Of a DNA stretch of 50,150 nt, positions 8,547-17,391 are shown in pieces (the first letter of the stretch is position 1; every line of letters begins with the position of its first letter). The DNA lies in the NCBI GenBank assembly GCA_022791995.1, contig JAAWAD010000013.1:1-50150 (forward strand), in the 5' to 3' direction. The notes beneath the pieces were generated by a model that made no database searches, was not told the DNA's origin, and worked only from the letters and a program-made list of their open reading frames with translations. Origin of the DNA: Lawsonibacter sp. (GTDB lineage: Bacteria > Bacillota > Clostridia > Oscillospirales > Oscillospiraceae). The position numbers and the translations under genes were made by a program.

Positions 8547-9181
8547 GCCTGCTCCACCCCCTTTTCACACCGTTCAATGAAATCAAGAATCAGATCCTTG
8601 TACAGCTTCATGCTGGCCGTGTTCACAATCAGACGAGCGGACACTGTCTCCACCGTCTCAATCGGTATCAGACCGTTGGCCTTCAACGTGGCCCCCGTCT
8701 CCACAATATCCACAATGGCGTCGGCCAGCCCCAGAATAGGCGCCAGCTCCACACTGCCCTCAATCTGGATGACGTCCACATCCATCCCCTTCTGGGCAAA
8801 GTAGGCCCGGGTGAGGCACGGGTATTTGGATGCTACCCGCCGGGTCCTGTAACTGCCATAGAAGTCGCTGCCCTCCTTCACCGCCAGGGCAAAGCGACAG
8901 ACCCCAAGCTCCAGGTCCAGCACCTCGTAAAAGGTGCCCCCCTTCTCCAGAATGGTATCCCGTCCCACGATGCCCAAATCGCACACCCCATGCTCCACAT
9001 AGGTGATGACATCAGGGGCCTTGGCCAGCACCGCGTCCAGAGGGTAGTTGGGCAGGGCGTGGACCAGCCGCCGCCCTGGGCTGCGGATGGGGCCGCAGTT
9101 CAGGCCCACCCGCTCCAGCAGCTCTGCCGACTGCTCCAGCAGCCGGCCCTTGGTCAGTGCAATCCGCAGACGCTCTCTCAT
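8543..9181 (-). CDS. hisG: ATP phosphoribosyltransferase, short form
   Basis: At 212 residues this is the short HisG class, which lacks the C-terminal regulatory domain and needs HisZ as partner. It carries out the first committed step, joining ATP and PRPP. The N-terminus (RIALTKGRLLEQS), the D-x-G region GVCDLGIVGRD, and the PRPP-binding DAIVDIVETGATLKANGL segment are all intact. The start overlaps the hisZ stop and the stop overlaps the hisD start, each by 4 nt. This arrangement matches obligate HisG-HisZ complex formation. Confidence 0.97.
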   Translation of the reverse strand: MRERLRIALTKGRLLEQSAELLERVGLNCGPIRSPGRRLVHALPNYPLDAVLAKAPDVITYVEHGVCDLGIVGRDTILEKGGTFYEVLDLELGVCRFALAVKEGSDFYGSYRTRRVASKYPCLTRAYFAQKGMDVDVIQIEGSVELAPILGLADAIVDIVETGATLKANGLIPIETVETVSARLIVNTASMKLYKDLILDFIERCEKGVEQA

Positions 9182-10344
9182 ACCGGCACCATCCTCTCTC
9201 CAGCCTTATCCAGCACCAGCACCGTTTTCACGCCCTTATCCCGGGCCAAATTCCGGCTGGACTCCAGCGTGCGGCAGGGGGACAGCTCGCAGGTACCGGC
9301 GGGACGGCTGTCTATTACCTCCAGGGCCTGGGCCAGATACCCCGGCTCGTAATGAACCACCGTCCGCAGCTGGGGCAGCGAGGTTTCGGGCAGCGTGCGG
9401 GCCACTGCGTCGATGTCCACTCCAAACCCCGTAGCCTGGGTCTCCCGGCCAAAGTGCTCCACTAGGTGGTCGTACCGACCGCCGGACAGGACTGGCTCCC
9501 CCGCTCCTTCCGCAAAGCCCCGGAAAACAACCCCGGTGTAGTAATCCATCTGGTGGACCATACCCAGATCAAAGCGGACATAGGAGGCATATCCGGCAGC
9601 AGACAGCTCGTCATACAGCTGGCGCAGATAGTCCACCGCCCGGGTGGGACCGGCCAGCTCCTCCGCCTGGGAGAGCACCTCCTCCCCGCCGAAGAGGCGG
9701 GACAGTCGCTCCAATGCCTCACAGGCGGGCTTTCCCCAGTGGGGGGAGAGCCACCAATTATTCAGTGTGGCGAAGTTTTTGCCCTCGATCATCAACCGCA
9801 GGACCTCCACCTCGTCCGGGGCCATTTCCAGCTGGCTGGCCAGGTCCCGGAAAAAGCCGGCGTGGCCCAGCTCTACATGGAACTGGGCGGTCCCACAGGC
9901 ACGCAGGGCGTCGATGGCTGTAACAACAATCTCCAGGTCGGCCTTCAGCCCCGCAGCCCCGATGAGCTCCACGCCGCACTGCGGGACCTCCCGGCTGGCC
10001 CCGTTACCCGCCACCCGGTAGACGGTCTGGTCATAGTACAGCCGCTGGGGCAGAGACACCGTGCGCAGCTTTGTGGCCGCCACCCGGGCAATCGGGGTGG
10101 TAGAGTCGGGGCGCATCACGCAGAATTTACCGCTGGGATCGGCCACCTTAACCATCCGCTCCTGGTCAATGGCACAGCCTGACCGGGCGTACAGGTCATA
10201 AAATTCTGTATCAGGAGTCGATACCTCCTGAAATCCCCGCTGGCGGAACAACCGGGTCAGCCGGTCCCGGAGCTGGCGGCGCTCCAGGCACTCTGCAAAT
10301 AGCCGGTCCCGGGTCCCCTCGGGGGTGTTGATGGTCAGCTTCAA
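9178..10344 (-). CDS. hisZ: ATP phosphoribosyltransferase regulatory subunit
   Basis: This 388-residue class-II aminoacyl-tRNA-synthetase-like protein resembles HisRS but lacks the anticodon domain. It pairs with the short HisG and confers histidine feedback. Visible features are the PEGTRD start, VMRPDSTTPIARVAA, RLYYDQTVYR, and the late DLGMVHQMDYYTGVVFRGF region with GGRYDHLVE. The start codon is TTG at 10344, with GGGAG 10 nt upstream. No ATG sits in a better position. It is the first gene of the operon, about 50 nt downstream of the predicted transcription start. Confidence 0.94.
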   Translation of the reverse strand: MKLTINTPEGTRDRLFAECLERRQLRDRLTRLFRQRGFQEVSTPDTEFYDLYARSGCAIDQERMVKVADPSGKFCVMRPDSTTPIARVAATKLRTVSLPQRLYYDQTVYRVAGNGASREVPQCGVELIGAAGLKADLEIVVTAIDALRACGTAQFHVELGHAGFFRDLASQLEMAPDEVEVLRLMIEGKNFATLNNWWLSPHWGKPACEALERLSRLFGGEEVLSQAEELAGPTRAVDYLRQLYDELSAAGYASYVRFDLGMVHQMDYYTGVVFRGFAEGAGEPVLSGGRYDHLVEHFGRETQATGFGVDIDAVARTLPETSLPQLRTVVHYEPGYLAQALEVIDSRPAGTCELSPCRTLESSRNLARDKGVKTVLVLDKAGERMVPV

Positions 10345-10401
10345 AATGAAATCGCTCCCTGTCTTGGATTGGTACAGGCAAAGCCTGTTCTTTACTTCGC
10401 T

Positions 10402-10430
10402 AATATACTACTTTGAAAAAGTAATGTCAA
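10402..10430 (-). promoter_or_regulatory. his operon promoter with a dyad operator in the spacer
   Basis: On the minus strand a consensus TTGACA (10430-10425) and TATATT (10407-10402) are 17 nt apart. The spacer contains a perfect inverted repeat, TACTTT-TTC-AAAGTA (10423-10409). A repressor bound there would block RNA polymerase directly. I do not recognise the cognate regulator. Confidence 0.85.
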
Positions 10431-10443
10431 GCGCTTTTAGCGG

Positions 10444-10483
10444 AAACCGGGCGGCTGTCCAAACACGGATGGCCGCCCGGTTT
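10444..10483. terminator. Terminator hairpin after polC
   Basis: A perfect 12-bp GC-rich stem, AAACCGGGCGGC (10444-10455) against GCCGCCCGGTTT (10472-10483), immediately follows the polC stop at 10485. The T-run is longest on the plus strand, but minus-strand polC transcripts are the ones that reach it. Confidence 0.75.
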
Positions 10484-10484
10484 T

Positions 10485-13400
10485 TTATCCAAACATCGAA
10501 AATAAGTCCATCTGGCTGGTCTCCGGCATATTCCCGAAGGCTCCAGCGGCCTTCAGCAGTTCAATGTGGGTCTTCGAGACCTTGGGACAGGCGGTCGAGA
10601 CCTCCTCAATGGAGATAAATTCCCGACCCTCCCGCTGCTCCGCCAGGGACAGTGCCGCGGTCTCCCCCAGGCCGGCCACCGACACGAAGGGGGGGCGCAG
10701 GGCGCTTTTTGCCTCGTCCACCGTAAAGCGCAGCGCCTCTGATTTGTATAAATCCATGGCCTGGAAGGTAAAGCCCCGGAGGTAAAACTCATAACACACC
10801 TCCAGGGTGGTGAGCATATCCTGCTCTACAGCAGAGGCCTCTTTGTCCTTGGCTGCAATCTCCCGCATTTTTCTCTGGCATACATCCATCCCCCGGCACA
10901 TATATGCCTCGTCAAAGGCCTTGGCCCGGATGGAAAAGTAAGCGGCATAAAAGGCCAGCGGCCGGTGGACCTTGAACCAGGCAATGCGGAAGGCCATCAT
11001 CACATAGGCCACGGCGTGGGCCTTGGGGAACAGATAGGCGATCTTTTTGCAGGAGTCGATATACCAGTCGGGCACGCCGGCGGCCTTCATCTCCTCTTCC
11101 GCCCCGTCAGGCAGGCCCCGGCCCTTTCGGACGGCCTCCATAATCTTGAAGGAGCGCTTGGGAGGCATCCCCTTGGAAATCAGAAAGAGCATGATGTCGT
11201 CCCGGCAGCCGATGGCCTGACCGACAGGAATGCCCTGCTGGAGGATCAGGTCCCGGGCGTTGCCCAGCCACACATCGGTGCCGTGGGAAAAGCCAGACAG
11301 CCGCACCAGGATGTCAAACTGGTTGGGCTGCGTCTCCTCCAGCATCCCCCGGACAAAGGAGGTGCCGAACTCCGGGATGGCGGTGCCCCCGGTTGGACCC
11401 AGGATTTTGTCGTTCTCGTACCCAAGCGCCTTGGAGGAGGAAAATAGAGACATGGTGTCCGGATCATCCAAAGGAATCCCCCGGGCATTCACCCCGGTCA
11501 GGTCCTCCAGCATTCGGATCATGGTGGGGTCATCGTGTCCCAGCATGTCCAGCTTCAGAAGATTGGACTCCATGGAATGATATTCAAAGTGGGTAGTGAT
11601 AATGTCGCTGTTCGGGTCGTCGGCGGGGTGCTGCACAGGGCAGAAGTCGTAAATTTCCTTGTCCTGGGGAATTACCACCATGCCGCCCGGGTGCTGTCCA
11701 GTTGTGCGCTTCACGCCGGTACACCCGATGGCCAGCCGGTTCTCCTCCGCCTTGGAGGCGACCTCTCCCTTCTCCTCCAGATACTTCTTCACATAACCGA
11801 AGGCCGTCTTCTCCGCCACGGTGCCGATGGTTCCTGCCCGGAAGACGTGGGTCTGCCCAAAGAGCTCAAAGGTGTATTTGTGGGCGTTGGACTGGTACTC
11901 CCCGGAGAAGTTCAGGTCAATGTCGGGGACCTTGTCACCGCCAAAGCCCAAAAAGGTCTCAAAGGGAATGTTAAAGCCGTCCTTCACATACCTGGTTCCG
12001 CAGACCGGGCAGACCGCGTCGGGCATATCCGCCCCGCAGCCATAGGGGTGCTCCGGGTCCTGGGCATAGTCGAAGTCGGTGTGCTTGCATTTGGGGCAGC
12101 GGTAGTGGGCAGGGAGGGAGTTGACCTCGGTAATACCCGACATGAAGGCCACAAGAGAGGAGCCCACCGACCCCCGGGAGCCCACCAGGTAACCGTGCTC
12201 CAGAGAATTCTGCACCAGCTTCTGGGCCGACATGTAAATCACGTCGTACTTGCACCGGATGATGTCCCCCAGCTCGGCCTCAATGCGGTCCACTACAACC
12301 TGGGGCGGGTTCTCTCCATACAGCTCGTGAGCCTTTCCCCAAACCAGGCGCTTCAGCTCCCCGTCGGAGTCCTCCAGTTTCGGCGCAAAGAGCCCCTTGG
12401 GCAGGGGTTCGATGGGGTCACACCAGTCGGCAATCCGATTGGTGTTGGTGACCACTACCTCGAAAGCCTTCTCTTTCCCCAGGTAGGAAAATTCCTCCAG
12501 CATCTCCTCCGTGGTCTTAAAATAGATGGGCAGATCCTCGTCCCCATCCTCAAAGCCCTTGGAGGCCAACAGAATATGCCGGTAAACCTCATCCTCCGGG
12601 TCCAGGAAGTGGACATCTCCAGTGGCGCACACCGGCTTGCCCAGCTCCTCCCCCAACCTTACAATGGCCCGATTGAAGTCCCGCAGCTCCTCCTCACTGC
12701 GGACCATCCCCTTGCGGAGCATGAACATATTGTTGCAGACGGGCTGAATCTCCAGGTAATCGTACCAGGAGGCAATGCGCTTGAGCTCCTCCCAGCTCCG
12801 CCCGTCCGCCAAAGCCCGGAACAGCTCCCCCGCCTCGCAGGCAGAGCCGAGAATCAGCCCCTCCCGGTTGGCGTCAATGAGGGACTTGGGCATAATGGGA
12901 TAGCGCTTGAAGTGTTCCAGGTGGGCCAGAGAGATCAGCTTGTACAGGCTGCGCAGGCCGGTCTGGTTCTTTGCCAGGACAATCAGGTGCTTGGGCTGGC
13001 GGCGGACCTTCCCCTTCTGCCGCAGCTGCACCATGTAGGGGTTGATCTCGTCCAGGCGGCGCAGGCCTGCCTCCTCCAGCCTTCGGAAGAAGTGCGGCAG
13101 CATATAGGCCACCATAGCCGCGTCATCGTTGGCCCGGTGGTGGTGAAATTCCGGGAGATGGAGGTGCTCCGCCACAAGGTTCAGCTTGTGCTTGGAAAGC
13201 TCCGGCAGCAGATTCTGTGCCATAACCAGGCTGTCCACCGAGGCATTTTCAAAAGGGATTCCATACCGCTGGCAGCCCTCCGCCACAAAGCCCATGTCAA
13301 AGTCGGCATTGTGGGCGGCCAGAGGCCGATCCCCCGCAAACGCCAGGAAGGCCCGCAGAGCCTCCTCCTGGGAGGGCGCCCCCTTTAGCATCTCGTCTGT

Positions 13401-14621
13401 GATGCTGGTCAACTGAACGGTTTCCGGGGACAGAACCCGGCCCGGGTCCACAAAAATATCAAAGGTCTCGGTGATCTCTCCGTTTTTCAGCACCGCAGCC
13501 CCGATTTCAATGATCGCATCGTGCTTTTTGCTCAGGCCAGTGGTCTCCAGATCGAAGCAGACAATTTCATCGGAAAAGGCCGCCTGGGTCTGCCCATGGA
13601 CCACCACCCGGTCATCCACATTGTTGATGAAATAGGCCTCTACTCCATACAGAATTTTGATTTTCTTGGCGGAGTGCCAGGCGTCTGGGAAGGACTGCGC
13701 CACCCCATGGTCGGTGATGGCAATGGCCTGGTGTCCCCAGCTCTCGGCGCGCTTCACCACATTCTTGTCCGGCCCCAGCTTAGGCCCAACCGCAGTCAGG
13801 GCGTCCATCGTGGACATGGTTGTGTGGAGGTGGAGCTCCACCCGCTTCTCTGGAGCGCGGTCCTCCCGCACCGGCTTATCCGCTTTCATCACAGATATCG
13901 GCTCCAACACCATATCTCCATAAAACCGGTCCAGGTTCAGCCTCCCCTGAACCTTCAGGTGCATTCCCTTTTTAATGCTGTCCACCAGGGGTTTCCCCTC
14001 GTCTCCGGGAAAAAACTTGTTTACCCGGATCGAACCGGTGCAGTCGGTGAGATCAAAGGCTACCACCCAAGCCCCCCGTTTTTTCAGCTCCCGGTTGTCA
14101 ATGGCGAAGACATCCCCCTCTACCACTACTATTCCCATATCCAGCTGAAGGTCCCCCATAGGGAGAGGTCCCCTGGTGATAGGCTTTCCAAAGATGATCT
14201 GGCCTCCGGGCTTTTTCTCCCCACTGCCAGCGGCGGCAGGGCGGCTAATTTGACTCAGGGCAGCCCTGCGGATGGCCTCCGTTCTGGCAAAGGGATCCGC
14301 CTCCTCCAAAACAGGGGCTTCCGGTCTGGGAGCGGCCTTCTCGGACTCAGCAGCTTCTGCCGGCGCAGGAGGCACAGGGGGAACGGAGACCTCCACATCC
14401 AGCTTGACACTGCTCAGACTGTAGGCCTGGCACAGGGCCTCCTCCGCCTGCACAATCAGGTTGGCGCCCGCTCCGTCCGCCCCCTCCACAACGATTTTGG
14501 CGCTGCGGCTGGCCTTGTCAATGGCGGCGGAGATAATCAGCCAGCCCTCCACCGCGTTGGACAGCTCAGTCCAGCGGCGCAGGGCGGCAAACATTTGTAA
14601 AAATGGTATTTTTTTGGACAT
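10485..14621 (-). CDS. polC: DNA polymerase III alpha subunit, PolC type
   Basis: This 1378-residue replicative polymerase of low-GC Gram-positive type has an N-terminal domain and a proline/alanine-rich linker (about 90-125). An OB-fold segment (about 165-250) follows, then a PHP domain (HLHTTMSTMDAL, AITDHG) interrupted by a DEDD proofreading exonuclease (VCFDLETTGLSKKHDAIIEIG starts it, with HNADFDMGF and HHRANDDA). The catalytic palm contains PDIDLNFSGEYQ, and HHH/C-terminal elements end the protein. It is slightly shorter than Bacillus PolC (about 1437), mainly at the N-terminus. The start is ATG 14621 with AGGAG 11 nt upstream. It is last in the dxr-rseP-ispG-DUF-polC run and ends at a strong hairpin. 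Confidence 0.98.
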   Translation of the reverse strand: MSKKIPFLQMFAALRRWTELSNAVEGWLIISAAIDKASRSAKIVVEGADGAGANLIVQAEEALCQAYSLSSVKLDVEVSVPPVPPAPAEAAESEKAAPRPEAPVLEEADPFARTEAIRRAALSQISRPAAAGSGEKKPGGQIIFGKPITRGPLPMGDLQLDMGIVVVEGDVFAIDNRELKKRGAWVVAFDLTDCTGSIRVNKFFPGDEGKPLVDSIKKGMHLKVQGRLNLDRFYGDMVLEPISVMKADKPVREDRAPEKRVELHLHTTMSTMDALTAVGPKLGPDKNVVKRAESWGHQAIAITDHGVAQSFPDAWHSAKKIKILYGVEAYFINNVDDRVVVHGQTQAAFSDEIVCFDLETTGLSKKHDAIIEIGAAVLKNGEITETFDIFVDPGRVLSPETVQLTSITDEMLKGAPSQEEALRAFLAFAGDRPLAAHNADFDMGFVAEGCQRYGIPFENASVDSLVMAQNLLPELSKHKLNLVAEHLHLPEFHHHRANDDAAMVAYMLPHFFRRLEEAGLRRLDEINPYMVQLRQKGKVRRQPKHLIVLAKNQTGLRSLYKLISLAHLEHFKRYPIMPKSLIDANREGLILGSACEAGELFRALADGRSWEELKRIASWYDYLEIQPVCNNMFMLRKGMVRSEEELRDFNRAIVRLGEELGKPVCATGDVHFLDPEDEVYRHILLASKGFEDGDEDLPIYFKTTEEMLEEFSYLGKEKAFEVVVTNTNRIADWCDPIEPLPKGLFAPKLEDSDGELKRLVWGKAHELYGENPPQVVVDRIEAELGDIIRCKYDVIYMSAQKLVQNSLEHGYLVGSRGSVGSSLVAFMSGITEVNSLPAHYRCPKCKHTDFDYAQDPEHPYGCGADMPDAVCPVCGTRYVKDGFNIPFETFLGFGGDKVPDIDLNFSGEYQSNAHKYTFELFGQTHVFRAGTIGTVAEKTAFGYVKKYLEEKGEVASKAEENRLAIGCTGVKRTTGQHPGGMVVIPQDKEIYDFCPVQHPADDPNSDIITTHFEYHSMESNLLKLDMLGHDDPTMIRMLEDLTGVNARGIPLDDPDTMSLFSSSKALGYENDKILGPTGGTAIPEFGTSFVRGMLEETQPNQFDILVRLSGFSHGTDVWLGNARDLILQQGIPVGQAIGCRDDIMLFLISKGMPPKRSFKIMEAVRKGRGLPDGAEEEMKAAGVPDWYIDSCKKIAYLFPKAHAVAYVMMAFRIAWFKVHRPLAFYAAYFSIRAKAFDEAYMCRGMDVCQRKMREIAAKDKEASAVEQDMLTTLEVCYEFYLRGFTFQAMDLYKSEALRFTVDEAKSALRPPFVSVAGLGETAALSLAEQREGREFISIEEVSTACPKVSKTHIELLKAAGAFGNMPETSQMDLFSMFG

Positions 14622-14698
14622 TTCCTCTCAATTCTCCTTTGTCCAGGGGGTATCCGAAATAAAACGACCGGGTCGGAGTGCGCTTCCCTGCGGTGCCC

Positions 14699-15139
14699 CT
14701 ACAAACTCGCCGGCGGCCAATCCCAGTCATACAGGGTCCGGCCGTTTTTATGCCAGATGCGGATATCCCGGCGGCCCCAGCTCTTTTCAATGGACTGGGA
14801 GGCCAGCATCAGCGCCTCAGAAAAACAGGCAAAGGCGCCCCGCAGGACGGTCTCCTCATCCCCCAGGCGTTCCAAAATAGTGACCTCCACGATGTTGCGC
14901 ACGTCGCCGTCTCCGTTGGCGTACATGTCCTCGATAAAGTCGATGTACCGGCGGATTGTCTCCCGATCTCGGTTGGTCTCCAGCAGCTCAAAGAGGGCGC
15001 GGTTCAGCGTATCCCCAAACAAGACGTGGCCCACCAGCTCACCATATCCTCGCAGGTGGTCCTGATATTCCCTCTGAAACTCCGGGAACCGGCGCACCAG
15101 CCGCCGGGCGAAGGTCTCCTTGGGCAGTTCCCGCTTCAT
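14699..15139 (-). CDS. Small conserved protein between ispG and polC (DUF7674-like)
   Basis: This 146-residue acidic helical protein has no signal peptide or TM segment. The opening KETFARRLVRRFPEFQREYQDHLRGYGELVGHVLFGD-type arrangement (residues about 8-43) and the later RNIVEVTILERLGD resemble small immunity/SUKH-adjacent helical families now grouped as DUF7674. I rate that match as tentative. Its ATG overlaps the ispG stop by 4 nt, so it is translated together with ispG. A 77-nt gap leads to polC. No catalytic residues are evident. Confidence 0.6.
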   Translation of the reverse strand: MKRELPKETFARRLVRRFPEFQREYQDHLRGYGELVGHVLFGDTLNRALFELLETNRDRETIRRYIDFIEDMYANGDGDVRNIVEVTILERLGDEETVLRGAFACFSEALMLASQSIEKSWGRRDIRIWHKNGRTLYDWDWPPASL

Positions 15140-16173
15140 AGTGTCTCGATCAGGGCAAACAGCTCGTCCACCAGCCGGTCCTGGGGGACCTTTTTGACGA
15201 TCTGTCCCCGTTGGAAGAGCAAGCCCTCTCCCACGCCTCCGGCAATGCCGCAGTCGGCGGCGGCGGCCTCTCCAGGGCCGTTGACGGCGCAGCCCATCAC
15301 CGCCACGGTAATAGGCTTGTCTACTGTTTTCAGCCGCTCCTCCACTTGGTTCGCCAGGGCGATCAGATCAATTCTTGTCCGTCCGCAGGTGGGGCAGGAG
15401 ACCAGCTCCGGTCCCTCCCGCCGCACGCCAGCCGCCTTCAGAATATCCCGGGCCGCATATATCTCCTCCACCGGGTGGGCGGACAGAGAGACCCGCATGG
15501 TGTCTCCAATGCCCAGAGCCAGCAGGCCTCCAATGCCCACGGCGGACTTCAGCGTACCCATTTTCACGGTCCCCGCCTCCGTGACCCCGATATGTAAAGG
15601 GTAATCACTTTGCAGACTCATCAGGCGGTAAGCCTCCATGGTATCGGGGACGCTGGAGGATTTCAGCGAGATACAGATGTCGTCAAAGTCAAACCGGTTC
15701 AGCAGACGGACATGGCCAAAGGCGGAATCCACCATGGCCTGGGGACAGGGTCCGCCATACTTGGCCAGCAGGTTCTTCTCCAGAGATCCCCCATTCACCC
15801 CGACACGGATCGGAATATTCCTCTGGCGGCAGGCGTCCGCCACAGCCTTCACCCGGTCCTCTCCCCCAATGTTCCCCGGGTTGATGCGCACCTTATCCGC
15901 CCCAGCTGCGATGGCCTCCAGTGCAAGCTTGGAATCGAAGTGGATATCTGCCACAACAGGAATGGGGCTGCCCTCCTTAATCCGCCCAATGGTCCGGGCC
16001 GCTTCCATATCGGGAACAGCCACCCGAACAATGTCGCACCCGGCGGCGGCCAGGGCCCGGATCTGCTCCAGCGTGGCCTCCGCATCCTGGGTGGGGGTGT
16101 TGGTCATGGATTGAATGGAGACAGGGGCCCCTCCGCCAATCGGAACCCCTCCCACCAGGATTTGCTTAGTCAT
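15136..16173 (-). CDS. ispG: 4-hydroxy-3-methylbut-2-en-1-yl diphosphate synthase
   Basis: A 345-residue iron-sulphur enzyme of the MEP isoprenoid pathway that converts MEcPP to HMBPP. The TIM-barrel half holds SIQSMTNTPTQDAEATL, ADIHFDSKLA and KVRINPGNIG. The C-terminal half holds the [4Fe-4S] ligands in SCPTCGRTRID and the MGCAVNGPGE motif. I start it at ATG 16173. The in-frame ATG at 16191 would place the GGAGG ribosome site inside the gene, whereas that site is ideally 7 nt from 16173. The ribosome site overlaps the rseP stop, so ispG follows rseP directly. Confidence 0.97.
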   Translation of the reverse strand: MTKQILVGGVPIGGGAPVSIQSMTNTPTQDAEATLEQIRALAAAGCDIVRVAVPDMEAARTIGRIKEGSPIPVVADIHFDSKLALEAIAAGADKVRINPGNIGGEDRVKAVADACRQRNIPIRVGVNGGSLEKNLLAKYGGPCPQAMVDSAFGHVRLLNRFDFDDICISLKSSSVPDTMEAYRLMSLQSDYPLHIGVTEAGTVKMGTLKSAVGIGGLLALGIGDTMRVSLSAHPVEEIYAARDILKAAGVRREGPELVSCPTCGRTRIDLIALANQVEERLKTVDKPITVAVMGCAVNGPGEAAAADCGIAGGVGEGLLFQRGQIVKKVPQDRLVDELFALIETL

Positions 16174-16184
16174 ATGTGCCCTCC

Positions 16185-17291
16185 TTACCATCCGAAGAGC
16201 TTGCCCACGTCGCTGAGTGTGACCACCAACATCAGCACCATCAGGGCGGCCAGTCCGGCCATGTGGACATAGCCCTCATACCTTGGGCTGATTTTTTTCC
16301 GAAACAGGGCATACAGCAGGCCGTTGAGCAGCAGAAACAGCACCCGGCCTCCGTCCAGGGCTGGCAGGGGCAGCAGGTTCATCACAGCCAGATTCACCGC
16401 AATCAGGGCGGACAGAAAGGCCAGATCCTCCAGTGCGGCAGAGGGCGTGGGGGCCTGGCTTCCAATCTCTGTCATGGTGTCCACAATGCCCACCGGCCCG
16501 GACAAATCCCGGACCCCCACCTGACCGGACAAGAGGGTGCCCAAACTTCTCCAGACCACCTCCACCAGGTCCGCGGAGCCGTACCAGCTGTACAGCAGAC
16601 GGCGACCCACCGTGGCGGGCTGTTCCGCCAGCCCCACGCTCAGGCCCCGGTAACGGGTGACGTTTCCCTGTGCATCCACCCGCTCCTGCCGGGGCAGAAA
16701 GACGTCCTTCAGCACAATCCGCTCCCCGTTCCGGGAGACCACCCAGTCCGAGGTATCCCCCCGCTTGGACAGGAAATTGAGCAGGCGCTCCTGGCCAAAG
16801 AGGCTGTACATCCGCCGCCCGTCCACCGAGACAATCAGATCCCCCGGCTCCAGGCCGCAGTCCTCCAGGCCATAGCCCTCCATAAACCCGGACACGGCGG
16901 GGACCAGGAATACCTCTCCCTGGCTGTTCAGCACCAGGATGATGAGAAAGCCGGTGAGAAAGTTCATGGCCGCTCCGGCGCACATGATAATCAGCTTCTT
17001 CCACCCCGCAGCCCGGCCGAAGGAGCGGGGGTCGGCGGAGTCGCCGTCCTCCCCCTCCATGGCGCAGTAACCCCCGATGGGCAGCGCCCGGAGGCTGTAA
17101 AGGGTTTCCGCTTCCGTCCCCTCTCCAGTCTCCTCCTCCGTCTCCCGCCGGCTCTGCCAGATGGCCGGACCCATGCCGATGGAAAACTCGTTCACCTTCA
17201 CCCCCAGCACCTTGGCGCTGAGGAAGTGACCCAGCTCGTGGGTGGCAATCAGTACGCCGAAAATAAAAATCCCGATGATGATATAGAGCAT
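16185..17291 (-). CDS. rseP: Site-2 intramembrane zinc metalloprotease (RseP/RasP)
   Basis: This 368-residue membrane protease has the zinc motif ATHELGHF within TM1 (H-E-x-x-H about residue 18). It has a PDZ domain in the middle (GLEDCGLEPGDLIVSVDG) and the C-terminal LPLPALDGGRV motif supplying the third zinc ligand. Several further TM segments are seen, including two near the end. It cleaves TM substrates such as anti-sigma factors and signal-peptide remnants. ATG 17291 has GGAGG 6 nt upstream, and an upstream in-frame extension of 48 codons lacks a ribosome site. It sits between dxr and ispG, the common Clostridia order. Confidence 0.96.
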   Translation of the reverse strand: MLYIIIGIFIFGVLIATHELGHFLSAKVLGVKVNEFSIGMGPAIWQSRRETEEETGEGTEAETLYSLRALPIGGYCAMEGEDGDSADPRSFGRAAGWKKLIIMCAGAAMNFLTGFLIILVLNSQGEVFLVPAVSGFMEGYGLEDCGLEPGDLIVSVDGRRMYSLFGQERLLNFLSKRGDTSDWVVSRNGERIVLKDVFLPRQERVDAQGNVTRYRGLSVGLAEQPATVGRRLLYSWYGSADLVEVVWRSLGTLLSGQVGVRDLSGPVGIVDTMTEIGSQAPTPSAALEDLAFLSALIAVNLAVMNLLPLPALDGGRVLFLLLNGLLYALFRKKISPRYEGYVHMAGLAALMVLMLVVTLSDVGKLFGW

Positions 17292-17391
17292 TGTGCGCCT
17301 CCAGAATGGTTTGTCGTTATGCCTGCGCCGGGGCACCCCGCCCAACGTCCTCCCCGGTGGGGCGGCCCCTGGCCACCTACCCGCGATGAAG

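Noticed and set aside
10345-10401. A T-box or histidine leader peptide before hisZ.
   Set aside because: The leader is only about 50 nt, has no run of His codons, no T-box sequence and no antiterminator stem.
11535-13388. A 617-codon plus-strand frame inside polC.
   Set aside because: Antisense shadow of polC. The composition (many His, Gln and Gly) is that of complementary high-GC codons and no domain is visible.
17292-17391. A terminator or gene between dxr and rseP.
   Set aside because: GC-rich with possible small stems but no T run and no start codon with a ribosome site. Probably spacer.
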